Assembly: GCA_014905825.1 (NCBI GenBank)
Contig: JACGCN010000022.1
Span: 558,001-622,000, forward strand
From: Lyophyllum atratum
Lineage: Eukaryota; Basidiomycota; Agaricomycetes; Agaricales; Lyophyllaceae
Direction of reading: 5' to 3'
DNA length: 64,000 bases
The notes beneath the pieces were generated by a model. It ran no database searches. It was given only the letters and a program-made list of their open reading frames with translations, and was not told the DNA's origin. The translations under genes were made by a program, and so were the position numbers. This document shows, piece after piece, positions 11,274 through 23,835 of the stretch (the first letter of the stretch is position 1; every line of letters starts with the position of its first letter).

Positions 11274-13596
11274 TCACATAATCTCGGGAGTCGAAGTAGA
11301 ACGTACCGGTAGCTGCTTCGACTTCGCGACGACCTCTTCAAGGGTCTTCTTTCCGACATCCTTTCCGATCTTCCAGGCGGTGAAGACATGACCTTGCTGG
11401 AAGATTTCTTCGATTTCTTCCAAAGAACGGCCGACAGTCTCGGGGTACATGAAGAAGATGTGGATGCAAGCGGCGAAGTTGAACGCCGCGAAGACGAAGT
11501 ATGTCTTCCAGGCAACGTTGGCCAGACCAGGGGGCACGGCCCATGCCAGAGCAGTGTTGAAGAGCCAGTTGGTCGCAGTTGCCAACGAGACAGCCTTTCC
11601 TCGGATTTTCAGAGAGTACTGGACGAGGAGCGCTTGATGAGTTTCACATCCTAACGGAAGAAACATCTCTTAAATAAACGTACCAACTCCGCAGGGTACG
11701 TCCAGGAAACCGGACCCATGCTGATAGCGAAACTGGGAGCCTGTTAGCAGGAGAAGTCAGGACGCGGTCATTCGACGGCTTACCTGCAGACAAAGAGGTA
11801 AGAGCAAACAATAATCGCTTTAGTCGCAGCGTCGTTGTTGGAGACGACCCAGATGGCTAGACACGCAGAGATCAGAAAAGGTGAATGAAAGCAACCCATA
11901 ACATGTACTTACTGCTTCCGTCGATTTCTCCCCAGTGTCCGAATCGTCCCTGAAGGCCACCAACCAGGCATAACCAGAAGCCCATGGCCATGGTACCGAA
12001 GATCAACATGGGTCGACGACCCCATTTGTCAATGTAAATGATCGCAGGGACTGTGGAATTATGAGGATTTTACTTGTGAACATTGTAGTGATCATGACGT
12101 ACCAGTCAACGCGACGTTGAGGACATATTGGACAGACTGTAAAGCTTGTCAGTGTGCCGAAGCTAAGGTCGGGACAAGACCACTAACGTCGGCGATCAGA
12201 TTTCCACGGACACCCGTAAGACCGGCACCCTGGAACACATAGATAATATAGTACCTAAAAATCATTAGTCCAAGAGCCTGGAAAGCAGCGAGGCAAACAT
12301 ACATCATAACGTTCATCCCGCTCAATTGAGACCACATCTGGAGGCAGCATCCGAGCATGACACGGCGGGGGTTACCGGGCTTCAACAAGTCCATGTATGA
12401 CTTGGCGCCTTCCGTGCGTTCGAAGTACACCTACCTCGACGGTCAAGGATAATCCCTGTCGCACTGAAGAGATGTGCTTACCTGCTGCTTGATTTCTTCG
12501 TATTCCAAGACCACCAGTTCATTGTTCTTATCGCCTTGTCCGTGAAGATCGGCGAGAACTTGCAAGGCTTCTTCTTCCCTGTTCACGATGGGTTATCAGG
12601 AATAACTAATGATAAATGTATCCAGTTACGCACCTTCCCTTGTCGAAGAGATAACGAGGGCTCTCAGGGAAAAAGGTCATACCAGCGCTCAAAATGAGGG
12701 CAGGAATCATTTGCAAGCCCCATGGAATACGGAAGGAGGCGACGCCGTCAATGTACGAACAACCGAATTGAACGAAGTACTGGAGCAAGATACCCCAAGT
12801 GATAGACCTGGAAGAATATCGCGAAGACCGCTGTTAGTATCACGGCGTTCATGTTATAAATGAGCGCTTACCATTGTTGCAGTGAGACCATGCGTCCACG
12901 AATAGCGGGGGCGGTGATTTCCGATTGGTAGATGGGCACCACAGCGCTAGAGAGACCGACCGAGATACCGGAGATAACGCGTCCCACAACAAGCATGCCA
13001 CGATTCTGAAGAAGTCATGAGACGGTTATGACATATTCGTAACCGGGCCGACTAAGCTACTCACCACAGAAGCACATTGCAAGATGGAGCCAATAACCCA
13101 TACAAGACCAGCGAGGATGATCGTCCTCTTACGCCCAATCCTATCCGCCAGCTGAGTGACAAGTAGTGCACCGAAAAGAGAACCAGCTGGCATAGCAGCC
13201 ACTATTCCACCCTGCGCACTGGGTCCGGGCTATAGATAGACTTGAGTCAACACGACCTGCAGGGTCGAACATAGGGCTCACAGAATGGAAGGTGTCCAGA
13301 TATGCCCTGTTCTACGAGGCGTTCCAAGAGTCAGACGATAGCCATGGTGTAGATGGTTATAGCAGACGTACGTTTAGCACACCTGACATGGAGGAGATGT
13401 CCAAACCGAAGAGACCTCCACCAATGCACGCGAAAGATCCCACCACATACTAAGAGCTCGTTAATACAGTGCAGATAATTTCTACCACCATCACAACGCA
13501 CGGGATTCGAGGCGATACGAGCGCTATACTGGGGAAGAGCCGACGCGTATGATCAGACGTGTCTTAACCTTCTAGGAAAACATAACTCACACCCAT
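11274..13596 (-). CDS. MFS sugar transporter
   Basis: This is a proton-coupled or facilitative sugar porter of the MFS Sugar_tr family, about 520 residues, in the plasma membrane. The start is a very short exon (M-G) at 13596, followed by exons reading YSARIASNP and YVVGSFACIGGGLFGLDISS. Family marks in order are QLADRIGRKRTIILAG (RXGRR-type loop), GRVISGISVGLSSAVVPIYQ, PESPRYLFDKGR at mid-protein, DKWGRRPMLIFG, a PVSWTYPAE segment before TM10, and PETVGRSLEEIEEIF near the end. The last residues are TSTPEIM. I count about ten short introns. Substrate cannot be told from sequence, but the subgroup resembles fungal high-affinity glucose/hexose transporters. Confidence 0.85.
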
Positions 13597-16500
13597 CTTC
13601 GCAGGACGCTTTCCACTAAGGTTGAGTTAGGAAAGAGGCAAAGTGCAAGGGGTAATTTTCTGAAGAAGCAAGAAGCATTTATACAGTGGAGCGCTTCCGT
13701 CAACCCCATCACCGACTGCATGCCACCATATGCCAATTTTGAACACCCAGGGTCATGGGACGCGACAGACGGCTTCATGAATCTCATGAGACCACGAGTT
13801 CGGGTTGAGATTTGGGTGAGAGGAGCTGAAGAAGCATCGTCCAGGCTTCTAAAAATATTTTGCCCCGCATTCTCGGCAAAAAATTGTTTTCAAATCCCAT
13901 ACTTGACTCGAATCGAGAGTCCGCGCGCAATTACGGGATGATCGCAAGCAGAATGACACGAGGATGTATATGACCAGCTCCAGCGTTTGAGATTCATTCC
14001 ATAGGAACTTGAAAGCAGTATAGTTATAGGTGGGAAGACCATATGGAAGTGGTGGTGTGGAAGACGGGCCGGTCGCAGTTGGTTGTTGCGCACCACGTTA
14101 TTTGTTATGTCACATCAACATGACCATCAGCCACCCTCCGCCTCGCGTACCCAAATCCTCATCATGACCACCGTTTATCCAAAGTCATATGCGCCTGCCC
14201 CATTCGCATCGTAGGTCGAGCACGAGTTACCCATGGCCCTCAAACCCGACGGGAAATACTTACTCAGTAGTCGGTAGTCGGTGCTCAGCCTACCTTCCTC
14301 GGTTTCCCCAACGCTCTGCATTGAGTACCATGCTTACCGTCGCACAGCAGGGTCAGGTCTGTTTTCGAGTGATGCGACCATGTGTTAGCTACCAAGCGAC
14401 TGATGGGGTCCTCCAGCATCTACCCAATGTAGCTTGTGACATTCCTCGGTATATTTCTTCGAATATATAGTATCTTACCTTGCACTTCAAACTGCTCTAT
14501 TGTAACCTATCGTAACCGTCATAACCGGGCTAGGACAGTATGGATGAATTCAGTCACAACAAGCTTACATAATGTATACCTTACTTTTTCAAAGTCTCCT
14601 ACCCAGTGCCGATGTTAGGATACAAGCCTTCTTTTCGTCATCCATAGCCGCAGCAGGATTCAATCGTTGGGGGGCGCGGGTCATCCAGAAGATCAGTGGT
14701 CGAGCATATTTGAACTCCGCTGCTACGGTCGGTAATGTCCGTTCGCGCTGCAGTGTACCATTACTCGACAAGTAAAATCGACCTACAGCTCTTGGTACGT
14801 TTCTGGTAGCGAGATGAAGGTTTTAAATGATTGATTTTATGCCAATCTATCCATTGGACCACTCAGAATAGTGTGCCGGCCACATGAGGCAAACCTGGAG
14901 GAGTTGCTCGAGCCTTTTGGAGGGCAGTCAATGGCGCAGGCAAGCTGTGCCAAACAACGAGGCTGCCAAACGCGGACGCGATGGCATGCGCTTAACGCGA
15001 GCTGCTGCTGGATTGCTGCAGCAGCCTCGTGTAAATGGCTCTTGACTTCTTTCTATTCGTTATGCCAGAGTACACTGAGGGAGACCAGCACTACGAGACA
15101 TGTCTTCACCTGCTACTCGTCGTCCATGCGCGTAAATCTTGGAAGGTGATTGATTTCTCAGCCGACTTAACAAAGACTGAAAATGACCGTCGAAAACACG
15201 GTGGAAACATTGTACGGCTTGGGCCTAACGCTCCTGGGGGTACCAAGCTCAAGCGAGGAAACACGAGTGCTCAGACATACCTTTGGCCAGAGATGTTGTC
15301 TACGGTTGAAGGACTCGAAGTCCGAGGATTCTCGCAGACTCCAGGACGCACAATCATCATAGACTTCGGCAAAGTATACCTGAAGGTATGTGGACCAAAT
15401 TTGTGTGCGGACTATCTCTCATTGATCATAGCTGGCCTACCTAACCTAACCATGACGGAATGACAAGAGGATTTGCACTAGATATGATATCCTATACCTT
15501 TTCCAATGTCACAGGGTACCAGGACCCCAAGAGCAGCGACAGATAGCGAGTGATCCGGTAGGCACACCATCAAAAATAGACCTGACCTTGGTGTGCGACG
15601 GTACATGCTGCATTTCACACCTTCCCCATTCACCCCTGATCGGCCTCTCAAGCACCGGGCCCGACTTATATTTGGCTTGCAGGTTAAGTTTACATCTCCA
15701 TCGATGAACCCCAAACCCTTATGTACAGACCCCATGCCCCATACTCGTAGGCGAGGCGGCCCGTTGGCTAATCTAGAGGACTCTAGATGATTGGGCGTCG
15801 CAGTCTGACATTAGTTCCCACCATTTGTGAAGAGTAGAGATCGTACCCAGTGTCGTACTACCGACAGCGCTTGCGGCCATCGTGCTTCTCAGATCACCCT
15901 AACTCCTAGCTTCGGCCAACTTCCCACCAGGCCGTCTGAAGCTCCGACCACCTGGCAAAGATGAATCTGTCGCTACTCGTAGATTCCAAGCATCTTCTTC
16001 TGTGAACCTGCGTATCCTGCACCTTTTGTCCAAGACCTTATGGCTGATAACTCAGTCTTGCCGCTCGTCCGCTTCTCCCCACCTGATCAATTCGGTGAAA
16101 ATCAGGCATAGGCATGTACACCACCTTCATGATCGGTATCTCATTCAACGTCATTATGTTGAAGACCCAAGTCCATTTATATCGACAGGTCCTCGTTCCC
16201 GCCTGTCTAGATAGATGCTCTGTCGGGATTCTCCTTCGTCAAGATATCACTTGATGAATAGGTCTCGAGGAACTGCAACGATATGTTCGTACGACCCTTG
16301 ACTTCGTCCATAGGCGACGAAAAAATCGTCAAGAGGCTCATTGTATCGGTGCGATGAAACGCCGTCGATATGCAGAGAAGTCTGCCGTTCGGGATCTAAC
16401 GCACTTCCTATGTAGGCCTAATGTCATTCTTGTTCATCCACAGCACCGCCAATTATGACCCGCTATCTCTGGTCTTGCCTACCCGTCCTCGCGTTCCTCA

Positions 16501-17562
16501 CAGCATTTCTGTACGCACCTCGTGCAGATCCGCTGTTGCGCAACAACCTTATCCACATACAGGAAATCGCCCTTTTGATGGTGTGGTAGATAATTCGTTG
16601 GTGGAAACCTGCCAAGAGTCATTTCGCAAGAGGGAGAAAAGACTGTTATTAACACGGCTGGTTTGATGTGGTCAAGTTGAACTTGCAGATGGTTCAACTT
16701 GCAGATCTGAGCTGGCTGACCAAGCTGCAGCTCAGTTCAAATTCAGAGATAAGATTAAAGATAAGGAAATCTCCTCAAAATACGCGTCTAATACTATACC
16801 ATTGATCGGTGAAATGTCGATGTCGACTGAAGTCTGACGTTGGGTATATCGGCCTCCTACCGCGCTTATCCTCAGTCAGGAATGGGTAGAACGACAAACA
16901 ACGCAAAGGTAACACATACCGACGAAAATCCATGTCATAGAGAACACTGCACAGCAGCGCCAGCACCTGTAATGAACCCAAACGCCTCCAGGTTTACTGT
17001 TAACACGAATAGTTGGCATTCGACAGCCCCAGCACCTCCAGCATACAAGACTCCATTCTGCCACAAGTTGCGTTCATATTTGATGAGAACATGAGTCGCG
17101 ACGCCTGCTCGGAACGCTCGTGTAGGACCGCTAGAAGCACATCCTAGGGACGCGCTAGTATATCGGAAAGGGTCTCGGCTGCGGCATGCTTGTCCTAAAT
17201 GGCATAAGGATAGTTGTGATAGAGCCAAGTTCGCCTGGTCTAGCCATACTTGGATTCACTTACGATGCGCAGCGCCAGAACACCAAGTCTACGCACCTTT
17301 CGGAGTCCCATCAATTCAGCTCTTTCTTTTCCTTCAACTCAACCACCATGATGCTTTTGTGCTCGCTTGTGGATCCGATCATGTCGCGAGCAAGGAAACG
17401 AGTGTGATGACAGTTGTTTGTACACCGCGCCTACCCCACGTGGTACCAGTCCCTGTTTGAGAAATGCAATGATAGTCTCAGGCGAAGTGGCTGTTGCCCA
17501 CTACCACAGCGTTTCTGCCCTCGGGCACGTTTCACTCTCCACTCTCCAACTACCACCACGAG
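13597..17562. other. gene-poor stretch
   Basis: About 4 kb carry no gene I can support. The longest frame is 142 codons at 15035-15463 on the plus strand; it lacks recognisable motifs and clear splicing and I leave it unassigned. Minus-strand frames at 15478-15735 and 16935-17228 are similar in quality. A perfect 10-bp inverted repeat (caagttgaac / gttcaacttg, 9-bp spacer) lies at 16673-16701. The end of the stretch should contain the promoter of the F-box gene that starts at 17563. Confidence 0.4.
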
Positions 17563-19458
17563 ATGCGCCAAATCAACGTCGAGCGCCCCCAGTTGGCGAA
17601 GACGAATCGACGCCGGAGCTTGAGTGCCCTCTTTCGCATTCCCCTTTCAACGCGAACACCAGATTGCCCCGCGATTTCAGCGGCTAAGCCCATAGGCTCA
17701 GTGCCAGCGGACATCATACGAGAAGTGGTTGATCTTTTGGCACCGGCCGACATACTGAGCTTCAGCTTGACTGTATGTCACATTACTTGCTTCTCGCGTT
17801 CATGAAAGATGATCTTTGTCCACAGTCTTCGGCCGTTCAGGCATTCTTGGTACCGGCGTTGTACGATACAGTGTACCTCAGGTCCAGTCGAAAATGCCGA
17901 CTGACTCTGACAATGCTCGCAAAACGCCCCGACATATGTGTCCACATTCGCAAACTGACTGTACGGCCAAACTACTATCTGTCTTGGCCAAAACCAGACG
18001 AGCCTCTAGAAGAGAGCTGGGTCGCTTTTATGATTAGTGAAATAGCGGAGAACCTGACCTCCTTGCACACCTTTGACTGGGATGGGCTGGAGGTGCCTTC
18101 GGATCGTATGTGGAAAACTCTTCGCGGGTGGTACGTCATGTCTTTCAATGGAGATACAGAGAAGTTAACATCTGATTATAGCTGTCCTAATCTACGGAAC
18201 ATCTTCAGCAATGTTGGTTCGCGTCCGTTGGAACCAAATAGCGAGGTATATACCCCTCTTCGTCTCACCAGGAGGCTAATATATAAACTCCATTGTCAGC
18301 TGTTCGAATTTTCTGGCCTCAAAAGTTTTTCTCTAATCGTCCGGTACGGGCTCCACGGCACAGGTATGTTCGTAACCACGTATGTATCCTTTTCTCATAT
18401 TTCGCAGAACTATTTCCTCCTTTAGAGCCTCTTCCGACCAAGTTTTGGGACATGCTAAGTCATCGCTGTCCCGACCTAGAGGAACTCGCCATATGTAGCT
18501 TTTCATCTTCAAGTCGTCTCTTTGATTTCCTACCCATCACGGAAGCGCGATGGCCCAAGCTACAATCACTGACTCTTGGCTCGTTTGGCTACCAGAGCGA
18601 CTTCACACTAGGCCCTGCAGACGAGTCGTGCTTCTCTGATTTCCTAGACAGCCACCCAACGCTCAAGTACATCCGCTTGCAGTGGAACTTCAAGCGGTGG
18701 ATGTCACCACCCGACATTCGGATGGAGTTGTCGCCAAAAGCTCTTCCCGAACTCGACACCTTTGTGGGGATCTATCAGCAATTGGCTCAGCTCCCCAACC
18801 CCAGTTCGATTGAGAACCTGGATCTCACATGCGAACCGCTACAAGAAAGCCGATTGGAAGTTATCTGTCCAATATTGCGGACGCTCACATCTCTTACTTC
18901 CCTCGACCTTTGGACTCATGTTCTACATCCCAACCAGGATAACACTCGTTTATTTTCCTCGATTCTCTCCTCGTGCCCCAAGTTGACTGACCTACACTTC
19001 ATGTGTACGATGACATTCACCACGGTGAGCTACGTCCTCTGATATCTTTTTCTGACATAACTAACTTCTCCTTCGTTCGAAACCAGAAGCCTTTGAAGCA
19101 CCTTCTCTCTCAGCTGCACTGGCTACCCGACCTCAAACGGTTTTCGCTGACAAAAGGGCACAAGTACGGCGACGAAAGCATGCTCGATAGCGCCCTCCAG
19201 ATGCTGCTATCTAAACCCACCTTACAGCAGATCAACATCCGGTGGGCACGAGAGAAAGCGCCCAATCACCTCAAACAGGAGGGCACGTATGATATCACCG
19301 CTGATGACGAGGGTAACCCACTACATGTAACGGTGCACGAACAGGGCATTCCCCTTGTGGGGCGCGCCTTCGACCGCCAGTACAAGTACACTATCGGGAA
19401 ATCCACTATCGCTGGTTCCCTGACCCCGACGAAGTTGGTGCGGATGCTGCAGAAGTGA
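17563..19458 (+). CDS. F-box-like protein with LRR-like C-terminal part
   Basis: F-box proteins recruit targets to SCF ubiquitin ligases. I read exons from MRQINVERPQLAKTN (ATG 17563; an upstream in-frame Met at 17494 is possible) with introns at 17773-17825, ~18130-18180, ~18246-18299, ~18365-18425 and ~19024-19086. The F-box-like segment is IGSVPADIIREVVDLLAPAD, residues ~46-65. It is followed by irregular leucine-rich repeats such as CPNLRNIF, CPDLEELAI, LQSLTLGSF and CPKLTDLHF, which probably form the substrate-binding solenoid. The protein ends TKLVRMLQK. Large, fast-evolving F-box/LRR families are typical of mushroom genomes, so a specific target cannot be inferred. The first helix alone is a weak F-box match. 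Confidence 0.65.
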
Positions 19459-19843
19459 TGATGACATCGTCGGCGCCCAGGTATGTCCGCTTTCGAAGCC
19501 GAAGACGTGGACCTTCTTCTTATACACGTTTTACTGCAAGATCCCTAGTCCCATAGAATCTCTCGCCGTTCTTCTTACTTCTTGCATGCGATCTGGCTCC
19601 GCGCCGACGATTACCATCTCTTCCGTCTGTTATCCTCGCTCGCCTCTATAATGCTCTGACCCTTACCCAATCTCACTCTTGTACTCACTACTCATGGTTT
19701 TCTTGTGCTGTATGTAGGTCTAACAAATGTTGTATGTATATGTAACACCACCCCGCCCTCTGCTTCTATGTAGAATCGCTCCCAGCGTGGGCTTGCTTGT
19801 TGCTGTTGTCCATCGGGATTTCCGGGTGCTAATCCGGACCACC

Positions 19844-19851
19844 TATAAAAG
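19844..19851 (+). promoter_or_regulatory. TATA box of the zinc-finger gene
   Basis: TATAAAAG lies 67 bp upstream of the preferred ATG at 19911. It is only 22 bp from another in-frame ATG at 19866, which would fall at or before the expected transcription start; this supports the 19911 start. Confidence 0.5.
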
Positions 19852-19910
19852 GGTGGTGAACTCTAATGCCATTCGTCATTCGCCCTCTTTCTCACAGTCA
19901 CCTTGTGAGG

Positions 19911-20574
19911 ATGGATGCGAATATCATGACCTCGCAGTCTCAGATGCATTCGGCGTCGTTGTCAGTAACATCGAATCTTGCCAGCCCATACATTACAGCG
20001 CCAACCGCAGGCAATAAGGTTCAATGCATAATCTGCGCTATCGATCTGCCACTTGGTTCAGCGCGCAGTCACCTTGCTGGAAAGAAACATGCGAAGAAGC
20101 TGGCTGCCCAGACTATCGGTCCTATGACCGTGCCCATGACTTCTCAGACCCAGCCTCCCGCACCATCCGCAGCCACAACTACCCCAGTACCTGCCCCGGC
20201 AGACCGATACGTATGCGCCACCTGCCATATCGACATGGGTGTCGCCGCGATGAACGATCACTTGATGGGGAAGCGGCACGCAAAGAATCTTGGTAGGTAA
20301 ACCCCAGAATCTTCATCGAACACCGTTGACGTGCATCCTAGGTAAGAAGGCCGCGGGAAAGCGTCTAGGTAAGAATGCAGCGGGGTCAAGTTCCAAGAAA
20401 GGTCGCAAGCCGCCGCCGAGCCCTGGTTATAGCCCATACTCAGACGATTTCACTTATGAAGATGGGTTGGCGTTACTGAGGGACATAGATACACAGTGGG
20501 GGTTGATGCCAGGGGGAGGCGCATACAAGGAGAGTAACCACTACTTCGGGCCAGGGATTCATGACTATTATTGA
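19911..20574 (+). CDS. two-finger U1/matrin-type zinc-finger protein
   Basis: The product is about 205 residues from exons 19911-20292 and 20342-20574 (49-nt intron). Two C2H2 fingers of the U1/matrin (zf-met) type are visible: CIICAIDLPLGSARSHLAGK followed by KHAKK, and CATCHIDMGVAAMNDHLMGK followed by RHAKN. Each has CX2C, a 12-residue spacer and HX5H. Fingers of this type usually bind double-stranded RNA or RNA-protein complexes, and act in the nucleus or nucleolus. The two fingers are joined by a Pro/Thr/Ala linker. After the intron comes a basic Lys/Gly-rich stretch (KKAAGKRLGKNAAG) and a tail ending YFGPGIHDYY. The gene lies 450 bp after the F-box gene on the same strand. Confidence 0.7.
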
Positions 20575-22413
20575 CCGTCTTACTGGCTACGTATTACAAA
20601 CTGTACAATAAGTCCGCTTTATCGATATAAATGTATTTCCAGAGACAAAAAGCTATCCAGGGCAGGAGGCTAGCAGAAAATATATAGCAGTAAATCGTCG
20701 TAAGATATTTCGTGATCGCTCGTACCGTGCTCCAACTTTGGGGCCGTTGCTAAGATTATTGAGTCAAGCATCCAACGGACGTCGGACACCATGACGACCT
20801 TGGAATGGAGAGGTAACACTGACGATAATTGTGAGAGAGACGACGCTGTGATTCCACACGCGATCATAATGTGTTCGAGATACGAGTAAGGGCGTCAGTC
20901 CATTCTATAGCTTCACATACTGGGTGCGCCGTACGAAACGACAAATATGATGATGTGTTGACATGTAAAATCTTTCTTGAGTCTTACCCCAGGACTATGT
21001 TACTCGCTGAAAACGGCTAACATATGGTCAGCATCCTCTTGCCTACCATAGCCCGGGCTCGAGGGCTTCGAAAGGCTCAGCAAAACACAAAGCCGATCCC
21101 TTGAGCCCTCAGAAGCCCAATGCAAGGCCGGCTCGGCTCGGCCCAAGTAGGGCCGGCTTTGGGGCTTCAGGGCTTGGAAGCCCGACCCGGCACAACACTA
21201 GCGATCCACGACGGGACTCAGCAGGAATGAACGTGGCGCCCAGATGAGTAACCGATAGCGTAAATTTCTCTACTGCGGCGCAAGGGGCCTCCACCCGAGA
21301 AATCCTCGAAATCAGCCTCTCCCTCGCATCGGGTCGAAACCGGCTCAAGATTCGCAGATTGCCAGCATCCCCGAAAGCTAGGAGATGTGTAGATTAGAAT
21401 CATCGATACCTTTGTACGTTACGCAGTGTTATGAACGACAACATCCAAGGCGCGTCCCGCCATGAAGGAGCCTGTTCCTGTTACTTTTTCTGATAAAATC
21501 CGCCTTACGTCCACGATTGACCCACCGAGCTGGAAACATGCGGTTGAATGCGATCTGCGGGATCACAGTCACTTGAAGTGTAGCGGCTCATCCTCGTGCC
21601 ATACTTGATCATTGAGGTACTCCAGGACGTCGACGGATGGCTGACGAGCAGGTATATTATCCTTTATGGGCGTTTGGAGTGAAGCTGAGTTCCAAGTAGG
21701 ATGGAGCCGATGCAGCAAGCAGCAAGTCGCGACGACAGCGACACTGCTCGCTAGTGACACTTGGGGTTCGCGCGAGGTGGTTGATCATGACATCGAAAAT
21801 TAGCATCGAAAATTGCAACTTGTTGATGATGCGGCGAATCTAATCTACATTTTGATAAGCCATCTGCTGGTAGCTGCTGGTATTAAGTCGAAAAGGATGG
21901 CGAAGACAATTGTACTCTTGTTGGAGCGAGGTGGTGGAGGCCAGTGGTGTAGACCGAGCCCCTCTCGAACGTACAGCCTTTGCTGTGCTCACGACGAGCT
22001 AGCATGACAAGTCTGCGTCTAAGTACCCTGACTGATCGCATCGGAGTTGATGCATCGATGCCTTGACACCCGTGTGAGAAAGAGATCCAGTGGATGACTC
22101 ATAGATGTTTTTGCTTTACCGATGGCATCTTTCAATCGAAAAGCGCCCTCGTTCACTCTCATTCACCATGATCTGCGTAGTTCTCATCTTGTGACCTGAG
22201 GGGCGCCTATGTGAATTTTGTCTCCGCAATCGGGTCCGACGGTCGGATACATTTGAGCATTTGCTGTGTGCATCGCATCCAAACGGTATAGGTATTGGGA
22301 GGGGCGTTTTTTCTTTGAGCTTGTCTGCCCACTTGGTAGCACCTTCGACTTTTAGTGACGCTGGAGCACTTATGGCTATCTCTTGTAGTGGAGAAGACCA
22401 TGACCATGCCCAT
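20575..22413. other. intergenic, no supported gene
   Basis: Only short frames occur. At 21045-21195 there is a GC-rich island built of repeated GGGCTT / AAGCCC and GGCTCGG words (see separate entry). The final few hundred bases should hold the promoter of the MLKL-like gene. Confidence 0.4.
21045..21195. repeat. low-complexity island of GGGCTT/AAGCCC words
   Basis: Words such as gggcttc, aagccc, ggccggct and ctcggctcggcccaag recur in both orientations within about 150 bp, so either strand can fold on itself. Base composition differs sharply from the flanks. It may be a degenerate repeat element; no coding frame is supported. Confidence 0.5.
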
Positions 22414-23769
22414 ATGCCAAAGGGGACTCGGACAGCAACTTGGAAAAAGTCCCAGCGACCATCGAAGTTTAGCATCGCCTTGGACTCTTGGGGATTGGTG
22501 TTGTCGACACTCGCTGATGCTGCGAGACTGACTCCAGTGCCTTACTTGCAGGAAGCAGCTGCAGTGGCTCTGGGAATAATCGACGTGATACAGGTAGGTG
22601 GGCTGCTCTAGTCGGCGTTCAGCGCCTAGTGACTCACAAATCTCAATAGTGTGTGAAGAGCAACAAAGACGCATTCAAGCGGCTGGCCACTGATGCTTGT
22701 GCCCTCGTATCTAGTATCCTGTGCAGAGATAGCAAGATCATAGATGACTTGGCAAATATAAAGCCCACCTATCTGAATCACGCAAGAGAATTGGCTAGGT
22801 GAGTCCCAGCTTTCCATGCACCTCGAGGTTTTCACCTTTGTCTTCACCTTTAGGACTTTGCGCGAAATACACGACTATACCGAAATGCAAGCGTCCAAGA
22901 ACAAGATCATTCGCGTTATTCAATACCAATCTGATGCTGGGATAATACAAGAATATCGTGAACGCTTGAAGCAATCCTTGGACCTATTCAGCGTCTGTAC
23001 TCGAGCTCCTCTCTTGCTTTCGTCCTCTAGACATAATTCTCTACAGTTGAAATGCACCCTCTCTATTCACGATGCGCTCGCATCTATCCAAGAGCAGCTC
23101 CTGTCTGTGGCGGCTCAAACCAGAGACATTCGTCAAGACAAGATTCCAAGGCAGGAAACTGTGCAGATGCCAACGCCAGAGAAGTCTGACTCTGTTTCGA
23201 GGGAAACAAGGGACTGTACGGCGGTCGCTAACGAGTGGGCAACCCAGGAGAAAGGAGTCGGAACAACGGAGTGTATCGAAAAGGAGCAAGTGGAGACTGA
23301 AAGAGCCGCGAATGCCAAAGCTGATATCGCCAGGACTGAAGGAACAGACAATGTAGGACGAGATGCGCGAGAGGCTGAAGGACGCATACCTGCCCAAGTC
23401 TGGGTAGACCACAAACAACGCAATGTTTTGAGAGCACCTCTGACGACCGCATCGTCGAATCCATTCAGACCGCCCAACCCGTTCCGCGCTGGCCTTCATT
23501 CGCCGGCTCCTGGTCTCCACCCATATTATCCTGATTCGCGACTCGAATGGTGTCTCCAATCCACTCCTCGTCTGTATCCTAGCCCCCATTACGCACATCC
23601 GCTTCGCTCTGCTATGTCAATCGGTGGGAACCAGAACAGCTATTCTAACACCGTAATCAATACCGGCTCTGGAAACATCACGAATCATACCGTCTCGAAC
23701 TCAAACAATAATTCCTCTGTGATCCAACATTGTTTGTGTCTGTCCCTACCCTATGACTGCTTCTGCTAA
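22414..23769 (+). CDS. MLKL-NTD-like helical protein with Asn-rich C-terminal motif
   Basis: Exons read: 22414-22593, 22650-22798, 22854-22992 and from 23047. The first ~155 residues match the MLKL N-terminal-domain-like / HeLo-like adaptor seen in mushroom NLR-type proteins: LADAARLTPVPYLQEAAAVA, then VKSNKDAFKRLATDACALVS, TLREIHDYTEMQASKNKI and EYRERLKQSLDLFS. In that family the four-helix bundle is a signalling or membrane-targeting cell-death domain. A Glu/Lys/Arg-rich segment (~100 residues) and a Pro-rich segment follow. Near the end is an Asn/Ser/Thr/Gly-rich string (NTVINTGSGNITNHTVSNSN). No NACHT/NB-ARC, TPR or WD40 follows, which such domains usually precede. The last exon is uncertain: a probable terminal intron with acceptor near 23782 would replace the last residues. 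Death-effector function is inference. Confidence 0.6.
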
Positions 23770-23835
23770 CTTCGTTCCGTAGGAAGAGGAAGGTGGTTAA
23801 GGTCCTATGAGGTGCATTCCCCCATACATATATAC

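Noticed and set aside
15035..15463. 142-codon open frame
   Set aside because: No motif, splice or promoter support; kept only as a remark in the gene-poor stretch.
16935..17228. Minus-strand 97-codon frame with hydrophobic end
   Set aside because: Cys- and Trp-rich in one frame and Ala/Gly-rich in another, with no consistent splice pattern.
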